The translations under genes and the position numbers were made by a program. The notes under the pieces were generated by a model that was not told the DNA's origin, did not search any database, and saw only the letters and a program-made list of their open reading frames with translations. Source: Rhyzopertha dominica (Eukaryota > Arthropoda > Insecta > Coleoptera > Bostrichidae). From it: 64,000 nucleotides of DNA. The stretch is taken from contig QCXZ01000041.1 in assembly GCA_025024175.1 (NCBI GenBank), forward strand, positions 26,035,786-26,099,785, given 5' to 3'. Shown in pieces: positions 32,427-44,465 of this stretch (the first letter of the stretch is position 1; each line of letters begins with the position of its first letter).

Positions 32427-32630
32427 TTAAGGTTGTANCGGAGATCTACTTGAATGTAAAGGGTAGACTAAGCGGGCTTGGCAGTTATTAAGGCATAAGT
32501 TAACTTTTTAGATCCTGATGGAGGAATAGAAATAAATTCCGAAAGCTTGGCACTAAAGTGTTAACAACTTATGCTTTATTGATTGCTAAGCCCGCTTAGT
32601 TTACCCTTTACATGCAATGTTAAGTACTGA
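32427..32630 (+). repeat. Left arm (inner part) of the large inverted repeat, itself a foldback unit
   Basis: This block continues the 25490-25635 arm and matches 36570-36771 inverted. Internally, TGTAAAGGGTAGACTAAGCG near 32456 is mirrored by CGCTTAGTTTACCCTTTACA near 32594, giving a second level of inversion. It contains a hammerhead-like core at 32515-32544 (CTGATGG, stem GGAAT/ATTCC, GAAA), followed by GCTTGGCACT as in the 29421-30235 element. Confidence 0.65.
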
Positions 32631-33248
32631 AGGTAAAAATTTTTAATGTGGCCAGAGAACAACAGTTTTTAATAAAATGCATATCTTCCACTCCACCATT
32701 CCACCACCAAAAATTTTTAAAATCATGTTATGTTGTGATATCTGTCCTTTTTATAAATTAATAAAATTGTAGTAAGTTTATTTAGTACAGAACGGTACTT
32801 GTTGCAACCATATATGTAGATTATTTCTCGCATTATTAAAATTATTTAATTTTCAGTTTTCATTGCTTTGATAATTTCTATTTTTTCAACAAAACTCATT
32901 TAATTCAACTTATTCTAGGATCTAACTGCTAACAAATTAACTTCAATATTTTTTTATAAAAACTGTATAACGTAGGTATTTGTTAGTTTTGTGGTAAATA
33001 TTAGATATACAGACAAACTGCTAACATTGTCGATCAACTTAGACACTACTACTCTGGGTAAACGATGTGAAAATAATCCATATTTATCGGCAACTTTTAA
33101 GCAAAATGTTTCCATAGATCTTTGAATGGATTGATTATGCAGCACCTGCGTCTCATCCAAAAAAAATGCTCATTATTATTTCATAGCCTCTCTAAATAAT
33201 GATAATGAGTAACTTATTTCTTTTTATAATTATATAATATAATTTTAA
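32631..33248. other. Non-coding stretch inside the inverted-arm structure
   Basis: A/T-rich. GCGTCTCATCCAAAA near 33149 has its exact complement TTTTGGATGAGACGC near 36026, another inverted pair within the larger one. No gene recognised. Confidence 0.4.
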
Positions 33249-33965
33249 TTCCACATCCAACAGTTGGGAAGTATTGTATCACGAAAAAAATTTTCAAAAA
33301 TGTTTATTTGCTCATTCGCTTTAAAATGGTCGAAAACGCAAAAAACAAAATTTGAGCAAAAAAAAATTTCTTGTCTGTGTGTCTGTGGTTTTGTTTGTGG
33401 ACACGATAACTTTCGAAAGACTTAATATATGAACTTGAAATTTGGCAAATGTATAAATCTCAACCACCCAAAGTGACCTATTTGTGGGGTAAGTAGGGTA
33501 TCGGGAAGGTGGCGAAACTACCTTTTTTGCAAATTTTAATTTTTTTTCGTTTTTAGTATGTGATTAGTAGTATAACTGCAATTATTATTCGCTCTTATAA
33601 ATTTTCGGTGCAGCAAACTGTTTAGAAGATATTAGCAAAAAAGCGGTTTTTCATAAATATCTCCGAATATATTTAATATATTAAAAAAATGAAAATGCCA
33701 TCAGATAGGAAATAAAATTTCTCACAAAAATTACTCTTGTAATTTTTTTGTTAAGTTAATAATTTTCAAGTTATTTGGAAAAAACCGATTTTAAAATTTA
33801 TATATTTTTGCTAATATCACGAGGACTGTTTGTCTTAGAAAAAATGTGTAGAGAGAAAAAATGCTCAAAATCTGATTACTAATCGTATAGTATAGGAAAC
33901 AAAAACATAAATGTCATTTTGACAATTGGATGTGGAAGTATTGATTCAATTTGCAGCTGTTTTAA
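33249..33965 (+). repeat. Interspersed repeat copy A (TTCCACATCCAA family)
   Basis: Starts at TTCCACATCCAA and runs to GGATGTGGAAGTATTGATTC, ending CAATTTGCAGCTGTTTT. It is highly similar to 47936-48718 (direct) and 62538-63409 (inverted). Shared blocks include GGGAAGTATTGTATC, CACGATAACTTTCGAAAGAC and TGGGGTAAGTAGGGTATCGG. Non-coding; probably a mariner-type MITE. Confidence 0.75.
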
Positions 33966-36569
33966 CTTAAGAAATAATATTATGTAAATGTAGATCATTT
34001 TTCTTACACTAAAGAAAAAACATTTATAACTGAAGATAGCGAGGGAAATTTACAATTTTGGAGTAACATGCTTTACTGTTAGGTCGACAATTACAGATAA
34101 ATATTAATATTTATCAAACATGCAATTAAATTTAAACAATTTTATTATAGGAGATGCAATGTAAACGCACGCCACTATATCTCTTGTCCAAAACTATCGT
34201 TTGATTCTAAATCTACGTTAATATAATCCGAATTAAATAGTAGGAAGGCGAAAAAAAGTAATTAAATTTTTTCTGAAATACTTTGATCATTGCGATCCTG
34301 TTCTATTGTTCTCCAACAAAATGTCGAATTTTTGTACCCGCCATTTTGAAGTGTATCAATATTTTAAAACAGGAAGAAAAAATATTGATGAATAAGAAAC
34401 TTATAATGACGCAATGATTTTTGCTTTCTGGATACACCGCAAGAATCGAAGATTTACAACCCTGTTCGGTATTATTTATGGCTTGCAAATTAGCAACCCC
34501 AAGTAAACAACTGAAAGTGCAAATGCAAATCTAGGTGTTGGCCTTTTACTTATTTCAATATCGCTATTTTTTACTTTCACGGCACAGAAATTACTTGACT
34601 GTTGTTTGATTTGGATTAAAATGCAGATATCTATGTTCATATTCCAGGTGGCTCGTTAGTTACTCCTTGCCCTTTGCGTCAAGTAATGCTTAAAATTTTT
34701 ATGTCTCGTTTCGTGGTTTATTGTTTATAAATTCAGTTTTTTTAGTTATTCTAAGAAGTGAAATATCCAATATAGTGCTTATTACAGACAATAATTATTT
34801 GTCAAGTGTTGAAATATTGGCAGTCTAATACTGGTAAGTTCTAAAACTAATGCTGAGAGAAGAAAATAAAGTAACAGAAAAAGAAATAAGGGTTATAGTG
34901 GAAACTTAAGAAATTACTGGACCCATAAAAGGAAACGCTAGGAATTGAAACTTTAAAAATATAAGCATTTAAATATAATTTTATAGGACGAAACAAGTAT
35001 AAATAATAATTGGGGTAACATCAATGTCGCATAAAAAATGAATCCCAATAGAGCAGAGTTTATGTAAGATAGCTCATCTAGCCATAATTTACTTTTGCAG
35101 TTATTGAGGTAAANGTGATGGGTGGAAACAGAATTGTTCACCTTTAATAGATGTTTGCTCAATTAAAAGAAATTTGTGCCTATGGCAAAAACCTAGCTAT
35201 GTTTATCGCAAACACTGCAAGAATGACGCCGCCAGTAATATTGTTGAAGAATTTAATTTTATTGTCAAAATTTATTGCCTGAAAACAAATTAATTATGCT
35301 TTGAAAAATTCGTACGAAGCAAGATGTGCTGCAGCTGTGGTATCTTACAGTACCAAAATGATTCATAGTAATTCGAAATATAATAATATGGTAGTTATGG
35401 AAAATTAGAGGTAATTTTTAATTATTTATTAAAAAAAGACAAAATCGAACAAGTAGAAATCAGTGATAAAAGTATTTGCGAAATAATTTTCAAACGAGTA
35501 CTGGAAATTATCATGGTGAAAATTGCCATCATACGGACATGAATGAGGCAATGTATAAAGAAGTTAATGATTTTATGAACAAATTAGTGAAAACAGATGA
35601 ATAAAACACGAGAGATCAAAATGTAACGGGGAAAACACCTGAACGTAGAGTACGTAAAAAAGGACTACAATTTTTGGTTACAAAAAGGATAAGTTGGATA
35701 TATTCAGAAAATGTTTACTTCCTGAAATTGTTGATCCCAGGTTATGTCGCAATATGCCTTTTAGGGGCATAATATGAGAATATTAATATTTTAAGATTGA
35801 CAATGACTTTGACAGGACTTTGCCCAGACAGTTTTGTGGCCATTTGTCGATAGGGGCGTGCATGGTAATATCGACAAAGACTTTGACTTCGGCTGAACCA
35901 AATTAATGTTTTCCCATATCAGGCGCAGACGGAATCGAATGATTTGAAATATCTGTGTGCCGTCAAGTCCCTGTTGGCGTCATTATTATTTAGAGATGTA
36001 ATAGATTAGGATGGGAGTTTATTTTGGATGAGACGCAAAAGCTGAATAATAAGTTTAAATATTGATGGAAAGCTGCATATACATTAGTTATTTTTCATAT
36101 CGTTTATTAATATATAGTATTAGTGGTAAGGTAGATAAACAATGTAAACAACTAATTTACGTTGAAAATTAATTTGATAAAGTTTTATAGCAATTATTCC
36201 TGTATATCTGCTATTGACTGTAAAATTAACATATACCTAAACTATATAGTTGTTATTAAAAATATTGCAGTTATTTTGTTAGCGGTTAAAAGCTAGAATA
36301 AATATTAATTAAATAAGCTTTTGTTAAAAAAATTGAAATTGGCAAAGCAATGAACATTAAAAATTAAATAATTTTAATAAGAGAAATCATAATATGTCGT
36401 TGCTACAAGCATTGCTTTTTTTACAAAGAGGACAGATCATAAAATTAAAATTCTTAAAGAGGTGTTCTTATACAACTGGAAAATTTTACGCCTTTTATTA
36501 AAAATTGCTGTTTCTCTTTTCTTTCTGATCACATTAAAAAATTTTTTGTGTTCAGTACTACAACTCTCA
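33966..36569. other. Non-coding stretch, no gene recognised
   Basis: A 36-codon open stretch near 35490-35605 (NYHGENCHHTDMNEAMYKEV and following) has protein-like composition, but I cannot place it. The rest is A/T-rich, with one ambiguous base near 35114. It may be the decayed interior of the element bounded by the inverted arms. Confidence 0.35.
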
Positions 36570-36927
36570 AGATTGCATGTAAAGGGTAAACTAAGCAGGC
36601 TTACCAATCAATAAAGCATAAGTTGTTAACACTTTAGTGCCAAGCTTTCGGAATTTATTTCTATTCAGGATCTAAAGAGTTGACTTGTGCTTTAATAACT
36701 GATAAGCCCGCTTAGTCTACTCTTTACATTCAAGTAGACAGTCGTGCCTCCTCTCCAATACAGCCTTAATATTGCATTAAATGTTAAAACTTGTTAGAGT
36801 ATACCACTTGAGGATTAATGAAAGAAGAATGTATCTTTTCTTTTGCAACATCCACGTTGTCCGCAAATGTATATCGGGTTGCAGCGAAATGCGAAATGGG
36901 CGAACCGTTATTTTCGCCGCCGTCCCG
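36570..36927 (-). repeat. Right arm of the large inverted repeat
   Basis: An inverted counterpart of 25490-25635 plus 32427-32630 in uninterrupted form. It therefore shows the pre-insertion structure: ...GTTTTAACATTTAATGCAA then TATTAAGGCTGTA. The hammerhead-like block is damaged here because bases between CTGA and the stem are missing, but ATTCCGAAAGCTTGGCACT is kept. Confidence 0.65.
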
Positions 36928-37013
36928 TACGGCTGCGTGAACTTGGCAAACACATCGGAAGCACTAAAGTTTAAATATATAGTCTTTTAGTGATTCTTAG
37001 TGCTTCAAATATA

Positions 37014-37390
37014 ATATCAGCACCAGCAGTTTCAGAAATATAAGCGCCTTTCTAAATTACCTGCCAACTTTACGCTAGCAGGCACTTGTTAAGCACCAAC
37101 GTTAAAACTGCTGTGTTGGTTAATGCTTTGTTGGTGTTTTATGCTGCCCCTTTTGCCATATCAACAGCAGCAGCCGTTTCGAAAAATAAGCATTTTCCCA
37201 ACTAAGCCGCTAACTTAACATTCATTAATACACTTAAAGCATCAACGTTGAAACTGCTACTTTATTTAGTGCTTCACAACAGCAACATTACAATTTTATC
37301 AGCACCATCCGTTCCTGAAATATCTGCATCTTTCTAAATTTTTTCCCAGCCAACTTCGCACTGCAACATTAACGCAACATCAAACATTTA
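37014..37390 (+). repeat. Three degenerate tandem units of about 142 bp
   Basis: Units start near 37014 (TATCAGCACCAGCAGTTTC), 37158 (TATCAACAGCAGCAGCCGTT) and 37297 (TATCAGCACCATCCGTTCC). Each contains a CCAACTTT/CTAACTTAAC-like block, and units 1 and 2 end AACGTT.AAACTGCT. Divergence is high. No coding signal. Confidence 0.5.
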
Positions 37391-37912
37391 TCGGTAATGT
37401 AGGGAACTACTAACGATCGTGGTTATGCCACCGATAAAACTCAAGTAGTTCACAACATTTTTGCTAGATGGCGGACAGCTGGAGTACTGCAGTATTAGTA
37501 TTTTACATTAAGAACAATGTAAAACATATTTATTATTTAGAGTCTGTTTTAAAAAGTACAGCAATATTCGTATTTCATACATAGCTTTAAAACATGTCCT
37601 ATTTTTCGAATTCATTTGGCACATGTTTATTATTTGGTTTTTGTTTACAAAATTCCTTTTGCTCATTAATGATAATAACCATAGCATTTTATGTTCTTTA
37701 GATTAAAAACAGATGTGTAAGTCTTGAAGCGCTTAAGGGTTGCATATTTATTTATTGTACAGCAAATTTAAAGAAAAGCATGTGTTAGCGTAGTAGAAAA
37801 CTGTAATCACCATCAGTAGAATGCGCTAAAGTCACTAGATAGACAAAGTACAGAGAACTAGAGTGGGGAGAACGCTCATGAATCTGCGCGAATGCTAGTA
37901 AACAAGGGGGCT

Positions 37913-38583
37913 GCCATATTGTCCACGAGAACGTCAAACTTTCGACGCTTACTTTAAATAATGACATCTTGTGCAACAGTTTCACTTAAAAATAGGGTAA
38001 ATGCGAACCAATTTGATGTAGCAGTGTTGAAATACTAAAATCTTTGACTTGTTCTTGGAATGTTCTATAAATATCAATTAAATGGCTAATTTAATACGGA
38101 GAACGTCTCTCGTCAATCAAGTGTCATTAGTTACACAGCACATAAACAAAGCTCCCAGACCGGCGTTGCCGCATGTCATTCAATGCTCGTAGCATTGTTT
38201 TGTTTACATTTCGTGGTCCATGGAGTTAAATATTGTGATTGTAACTTTTTTCTCTGCTTGCACGACTTATTTCTTAGTTTTATTTGGTAATTTCATTAAT
38301 TTTAGTTATGAGTTGTATAGTTAAAAAGTGTACATCGAATAAACGTTCGAAGTTGCACGATGTCCCCTGCATAAGTAAATATTATAATCCTTAATAAATT
38401 TTTTGCAGTAATTATTTATTATAATTATATATTTTTAAATAATATCTAGTACCATTTACACTGCAAAATAAGTTTACATAAATTTTTCATTTATATAAGT
38501 ATACATAAAGTTCTTTTAATTAAAAAAAGTATTGAAATTTGACAACACTGTCTGATTTTTGACGTTTCTGTGGACAATATGGC
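37913..38583. repeat. Inverted-repeat unit enclosing a possible THAP-type start
   Basis: GCCATATTGTCCACGAGAAC at 37913 (26 bases in all) is mirrored at 38558-38583 with two mismatches. Between them, at 38308, a short frame reads MSCIVKKCTSNKRSKLHDVP and reaches a GTAAAT donor-like site at 38375. Boundaries and target duplication are not resolved. Confidence 0.4.
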
Positions 38584-38742
38584 GACCATTACAGTGTCCC
38601 AGCTGAATTGGGTATTATCACTTTTTTGAAAATTACATAAAATGAATCTTGAAGTACATATATATCGTACGCCATGTTAAAAAAAACAAAAAAATATTTG
38701 TAGGTAGAGAATTTCTGGTCTGAAATTCGAATCTTAGGAGTC

Positions 38743-39095
38743 ACCGCCAAAACGCTTCTATCCACGGTTATTTAACTCGTGACGTCAAGTGTCATATAAA
38801 CATTACTGAGGAGTGTGCTGTTTAATGATGTAGTATCATTCTTTACGTTCCTCATCTCCGCCGCGTTGAACCGCTCGTCGCTGTACACAAATTCCATAAC
38901 AATGAACATGGCTTCAGAAGTCATAACTCATAAGTATTTCACCTTTTCTTGGCGTATTTTAATTCGCTTGTCACGAAATGAACGCAAACAACAAACAGAT
39001 AAATTGACGGGCTGAGGCTGACGCGTGACGCGCTGACCCCAGATGCAAACAAACGGCCATTTACAAGACACCTGACGTCGACGCGTTTTGGCGGT
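38743..39095. mobile_element. MITE with ACCGCCAAAACGC ends (353 bp)
   Basis: ACCGCCAAAACGC at 38743-38755 is exactly mirrored at 39083-39095. A subterminal GACGTCAAGTGTC/GACACCTGACGTC pair extends the inverted match. The interior is much richer in CpG than its surroundings. No transposase. Confidence 0.6.
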
Positions 39096-39099
39096 CCCT

Positions 39100-41680
39100 T
39101 TAAATATGCACATTTTTAATATAAAAAATACACCTTACGATCCATTTTTTGGAATTTATAAGCTGTCACAGCTGTTTTGTGGATTAGATGCTACCTATTA
39201 ATATGCAATTTAATAAAATTCAAATACATGGCAAATACCCAATTGTAATCAAACTATTTACATTAATACGCTCGACTATACAATATTTTGTGTTTTGTTT
39301 CTTATTTAAGATATGATGTTTACGCATATATCTTTAAAAGTCGCATCAAGTAATGCGAATTATAAAGACAGCTAGGTTTTGGAAAATATAAACATCGCTT
39401 ATTACTATTGGTATTTATTAAGTGTTGATACACCTTGAAGTAATATGGAATTTGACACACAATGACATGTTGAAAATAATTCGCTTTTCAGATATGAACA
39501 TTAACTCATGACTCATGACTTGTAGCCTTTGTTCGGGGATAAGTATATTTTCTTTTTTTACAGATAAGTATTTAGGATTCACCTTTCAAGATCCGTTATG
39601 ATCCTTGCTGTGACAGTGTGCTGCATTATCTGAGCGGTTACAATCTATAATCGCTCTCATAAAAGTTTATATAATAAACTCAAACCATGTACAGGTTTAA
39701 TAAATTACTAAATTTTCTTAACAGTTCTTTAAGATGTAAATGGAGACATACTTGACATCAAGGAGGGGAGTATTAATTAAGGAAATTTAGTAATATCACA
39801 TTGGAATCTAATAAACTGGATAAGTGTATTACATATCTTGGGATAACCTACTTTAAATTGACTAAAAAATAATTGACGTAGGTTCATCATTTTGAGCAGT
39901 GGCATTATATTTGTCTTTTTTATATCTGCGTATTGTTTAATCTGTTAATCATTACCCTAAGATTCTCTTTTGCATACTGATACCTACTTAGTTTTGTATA
40001 GACCACACCAAATTTGATAGTCTGCTAACATACTAAATGACTGCTCCTTGATACCACTTTATTTTTTTTATAATTACACAATTGTTTCTTGTCGAGTTGG
40101 TGTATAATTCCCGAGGAGAAGGCGATTGAGTATAAATTTAAGTAATGTAATGCAGGTTTCTTCTATAGTTCCTTACAAGATATAGAAATTGTACCATATA
40201 CTAGTGTCTGAAGTTGTATTTATNTTTTGTGGTATATTTGTTGNTNATATTCGAAATGCTGTATGTGTTAATGCGAGTACAATTGAATTTACATATAAGT
40301 TTTAGGTCATATGAATTATAAANAGTTAACTAAAAGCAAAAGTATAAATTTAAGAATTTCAGAAAACTTATACCGTACTCTCAAAGTAGATTAATATGTT
40401 CCTTTCTCTTATAAGAAGCATTTTTTACAATTACCGAATTGTTGTTACTGGTTAAATTAAATTACGGCACCATTTCAAAACTTTTAGGTGTGTATCTGCA
40501 TGGAGAAGGGGATTGTAGTACAACTCAACAGTATATTCACAATCTTAAAGCGTTTACCGTACTATGAAGCCTGAAAAGTTTCGAACATATTTTCGTTAAA
40601 TAAGTGTACAGTGTGCCGAAAATTACATTCCCATGCATACTATGCTCTGGTAATCTCATTTTTTATTATTATTATTATATTCAGTGTTTGTTAACTCAAA
40701 TAAATCTTTTATTGCTTTTTCATCTTGATTACAACTACACGTTGAAGTCTGTTTGAATAATAAATTAGTTGGGTATTAAGGGGTATGCTATTATTAAATA
40801 CCTATCAGCTCAGAATAAATAAATAATCTAGGTTAATAATGTAGATTGCAAGCAATATGCTGACCGGAATTTCAAAAACCTTCTTAGCGATAAAAATAGG
40901 GTTAAGGTGGGATTATCTTGAAAAATATGTATAATTGAAGCTAAAAAATTACACCGTTAATATACTTCCAAACGATCAGTTAGATATACATATAGAATTG
41001 GTTTGGGGTAGCTACTCGTATAAGTACAATCCCCCTCTGCAAATAATAAGTAACATACGAATTAAACCTAAACTTTTAACAATTAGCAATAGTTCAGCAA
41101 CTGTTGTAACTGTGTATATTAGATGTATACCTATAATATTGTAAATATTAGTGACAATTTTTTTTACTGTATTAAGGTTTGAAATTCCTGAATTTCATGT
41201 TTTCGATATTCCAACATAACACAATGTATATTTGTCAAACATTGAAAACATTGTAAGTTGAACAATAAAATGACTGTTCAAAAAGAAACTTATTCATGCC
41301 TAACTGCTCAAAATATTCTCGAATGTTACTTTCATAAAAATAGTTGAAAAAAAAATTTCTGCTGCGATTTCAGAACCAAAGAACACATATCTACTACTAT
41401 ATTAGGATCATTGTGCAAAATTAGGGTTACACGTTATCACTATTTATATTGTTACAAGTTTCTGGAGGTACAACAGCAGTACTTTTAATACTAATGAACA
41501 CTCAGTATGGTAATATACTTTACTTTTTAGTCTTGCAATAATGTGTTGCAAAACCATTACGTTAACCACAACAGAGTAATTAAATTATTACGTACAGGAT
41601 CTGGTACAAATATTTATACGTATTAAAATCACCGATTCACTATTTTCCTTTTCACAGAGTTTAACGCACGAATTTGTACA
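39100..41680. other. Intergenic, nothing recognised
   Basis: A/T-rich sequence with several ambiguous bases near 40224-40323. No frame or repeat could be supported. Confidence 0.4.
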
Positions 41681-41683
41681 CTA

Positions 41684-41689
41684 TTTATT
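41684..41689 (-). terminator. Poly(A) signal of the globin gene
   Basis: AATAAA on the minus strand lies 72 bases after the globin stop codon at 41761. Confidence 0.5.
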
Positions 41690-41760
41690 ACGAAATTCTC
41701 TTTCAGGTGAAAAGGAACTTTGGTCTATGTAATATTGGAGCTTCCACATATCTCACTCTC

Positions 41761-41907
41761 TCACGTTGGAACGTTGGCGTTATCAAAGCCCTTTACAAGC
41801 GTTTCTATGATGAATTTTATGGTTATCTTGTAAATATTTTCAACATTCTCCGTGTATCTATCCCCAAGGGTCGTCTCAACGGCTTCCAGGAAGGGCTTTT
41901 CTATCCT
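41761..41907 (-). CDS. Insect globin, 3' terminal exon (G-H helices)
   Basis: The minus strand after a TTTGTTACAG acceptor gives 48 codons: RIEKPFLEAVETTLGDRYTE, then NVENIYKITIKFIIETLVKG, FDNANVPT and a TGA at 41763-41761. This is the G-H helical end of an insect neuroglobin/cytoglobin-like globin, a haem protein that binds oxygen in the cytosol. The junction with the upstream exon is phase 0 at the conserved G7.0 intron position. A plus-strand frame over the same bases is only a shadow. Confidence 0.88.
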   Translation of the reverse strand, partial: RIEKPFLEAVETTLGDRYTENVENIYKITIKFIIETLVKGFDNANVPT

Positions 41908-42819
41908 CTGTAACAAACAGGAAGCTTTATTTTAGTGTGTGACATATCGCATTGCAAATAAAGATAAACACTCCGGTACAAGATTATGCTAATCAGCCTT
42001 GAAACACTTAAATAAATAGGTAGGGATTACCTGACCAATTTTATGATTCTTAATAGAACGGGAAAATCGAATAATCACAAAACCGGTTCTGTAGTTACAC
42101 AGTGCCACAGTCTGTTTTCGAATTTCTGGCGAATTTTTCTCCTAGATAATCCGCAGGCCCCGTTCTTTATATGCAGCAACTTCTTTGTAATTTACTAATC
42201 TCAGACCCTTTCCGCCATTAGGAAAAATATCTTAATAGATATGACTATCTAGTTATTGACTTCGTCTGACTTGATAATAAAACGGGGCGGTTTTATTCCA
42301 TATTTTTAGAAGTACTGAAACAATCTTTGGAAGCGGAGTAACATTTATTAAGACGTTATTTACTTAATAATATAAATGATATTTTGTGTTTTCTTATTCC
42401 ATAGCCTTCGGGATGTAAACGTAAAATCTAATTAAATTACTAAAATAATTTGAATAATTCCAAAATTAGTACAAATAAACTTAACAATGTATACGTCTTT
42501 TAATCAGAGAAAATAGATCTTTTCAACCATAGCAAAGCCAACTATGGTTTCCATTAAAAAAAATCAAGTTTGTGTTATATATAAAAAAATATTACCCCCG
42601 AAAAAATCCTGAGTACGCTGCTGGATTCAGATTAAAAATATCTACAAAAAATGTCTTTGCGGTTTTTTTGTATTTACATACCCAAGCGAGATATTGAGAG
42701 CTGAAGGAATGTTACATTATTCAGAAGTTGCCTATAGCTTTAAAACAAAAGACGATACAAAAATGCGATGGTACAGCTCAACTCACAACAACCAGTGGAA
42801 TCGTCTACAACGAAAAAAC

Positions 42820-43103
42820 CGTTCTCCCATGATCGACTCCAACTCGATCAATAACGCGAATATCAAATTTTCAAAACTTTGAGCTACTACTTGATCCGAT
42901 CAATTCCGTTCCTTGAATGATATAACGAATATCAAATTTTTAAAACTTTGATGTCCTGTAACTTTTGAAGCGGTAGGCTGCACACCGTAGGGCTAAGGAT
43001 TGGAGGTCAGTGGGTCATGAGCTACTACCATACTAAGTTTGGTCGTGATCCGATCAATTGCGTTTCATTGAGTGTACCTCGCGGTACGATCAATGGGAGA
43101 ACG
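42820..43103. mobile_element. MITE-like unit with CGTTCTCCCAT ends (284 bp)
   Basis: CGTTCTCCCATGATCG at 42820-42835 is mirrored by CGATCAATGGGAGAACG at 43087-43103 with one extra base. Inside, GAATATCAAATTTT.AAAACTTT and GATCCGATCAATT.CGTT are each present twice as direct repeats. Confidence 0.5.
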
Positions 43104-44465
43104 AAAAAGTAATACAGTAATTTCGAAACCGCAACTCTCTAGCATTTTTAATAGTTACCGAGATGTTCGTTGCGGTCGAAAAATCAGACTATCTCGGAAA
43201 CCAAAGTAAAATCATCCGTTTTCTATAAAATCTTGTTGTAGCAAATCCACTTTGTTGGATTATTTTTTATAGTTATTGATAAAAACATATACTGACCGTC
43301 GCGTCGGTGTGACAGTAGGTATATGAATAGTTGCAACGGTTAGGAACTAGGGATTTATAAAATTAAAATTATCATATTCAGCTTCCCTATCAGAGTCGGC
43401 CGCACTGATAACAATTTTTCTGCGTAATTTACACGTCACATAAAACTGTTACTTGACAAAGAGCTTCTTGCCATAAACATAGAACGTCCTCTTTTTTATT
43501 TGTTTCTTCATTGTTTCACGATGATAAGGACGTAGTTTCAAAAGTTCAAGGCTATATTTTGATGCCAAGTAGCCTACCTTATAGACTTGCATTCCATGAT
43601 TATGATGTTGTGCTGGTTTAAAGTTTAAACAAATCGATTTTTTAATGAACATTTTTTGTGGTTTAGTTTAGATATCTGTGGATTCCTTTTTTCTTTCTCT
43701 TTCGAATATTAGGAAGTGGTGTCTCTGACTGTTATACTATATATAGTTCATACAACTCTTTGGTAAACCACGCTTCAAAAAGTCTTAATCCATAATGTTA
43801 TGGAAGCAGCGGTGCTTTGAAGAAAATAAAAATATTTTTCCTGCATCTACAACAGATCCCATTTTTCCACCACCATGTACAACAATAATTGTCTTATTTC
43901 TTGCCTAGTTTTTCCGGGTTGTTGAAAGCATTCAATTTGAACAGATAGACGTTTTAATCAAATCACGCAGTTTCCCGTTTCATATTCACATCGGCAAAGT
44001 CTATGGCGGTTATTATAGCCTGACCTGGCACCTGACAGGTAAGTACCGCAGCACGACACGTCCTGTTAAAGCTACAGTGGATCCTCATCCCCATTCACCG
44101 TTCTTATCAGTTTGGTTTTACAACTATTGAATTATCAAGGAACAAGGATTGCACGATGTTATCAATAAAAAGTGGTTCAATAGACACAAATACAGGTACA
44201 GAAATTCAGCTCTCGAAGGTATTGCATATGATTCTCCCTGAAGACGCGGGAGTTGTCGTCACTTCAATATCGACAATTGTGCCGATTAACCTACTAACAC
44301 TGTGATTGCAACAAGAACTATCTTAGAAAATATATAGGACATCGTTTCCCGAAATTATGTTCTTCAATCTGGATTGTCCCCATTAGACTCTTGATGACCT
44401 TTTAGAACTTTTATTACGAATTCATCTGATAATAGTATTGCATTAGGCACCTATCAAACTATACG

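Noticed and set aside
37785..37985. 66-codon minus-strand frame (MSLFKVSVESLTFSW...)
   Set aside because: No domain is recognisable and it overlaps an inverted-repeat arm; composition alone is not enough.
41674..41913. 79-codon plus-strand frame
   Set aside because: The minus strand over the same bases encodes the globin terminal exon with a proper acceptor and stop.
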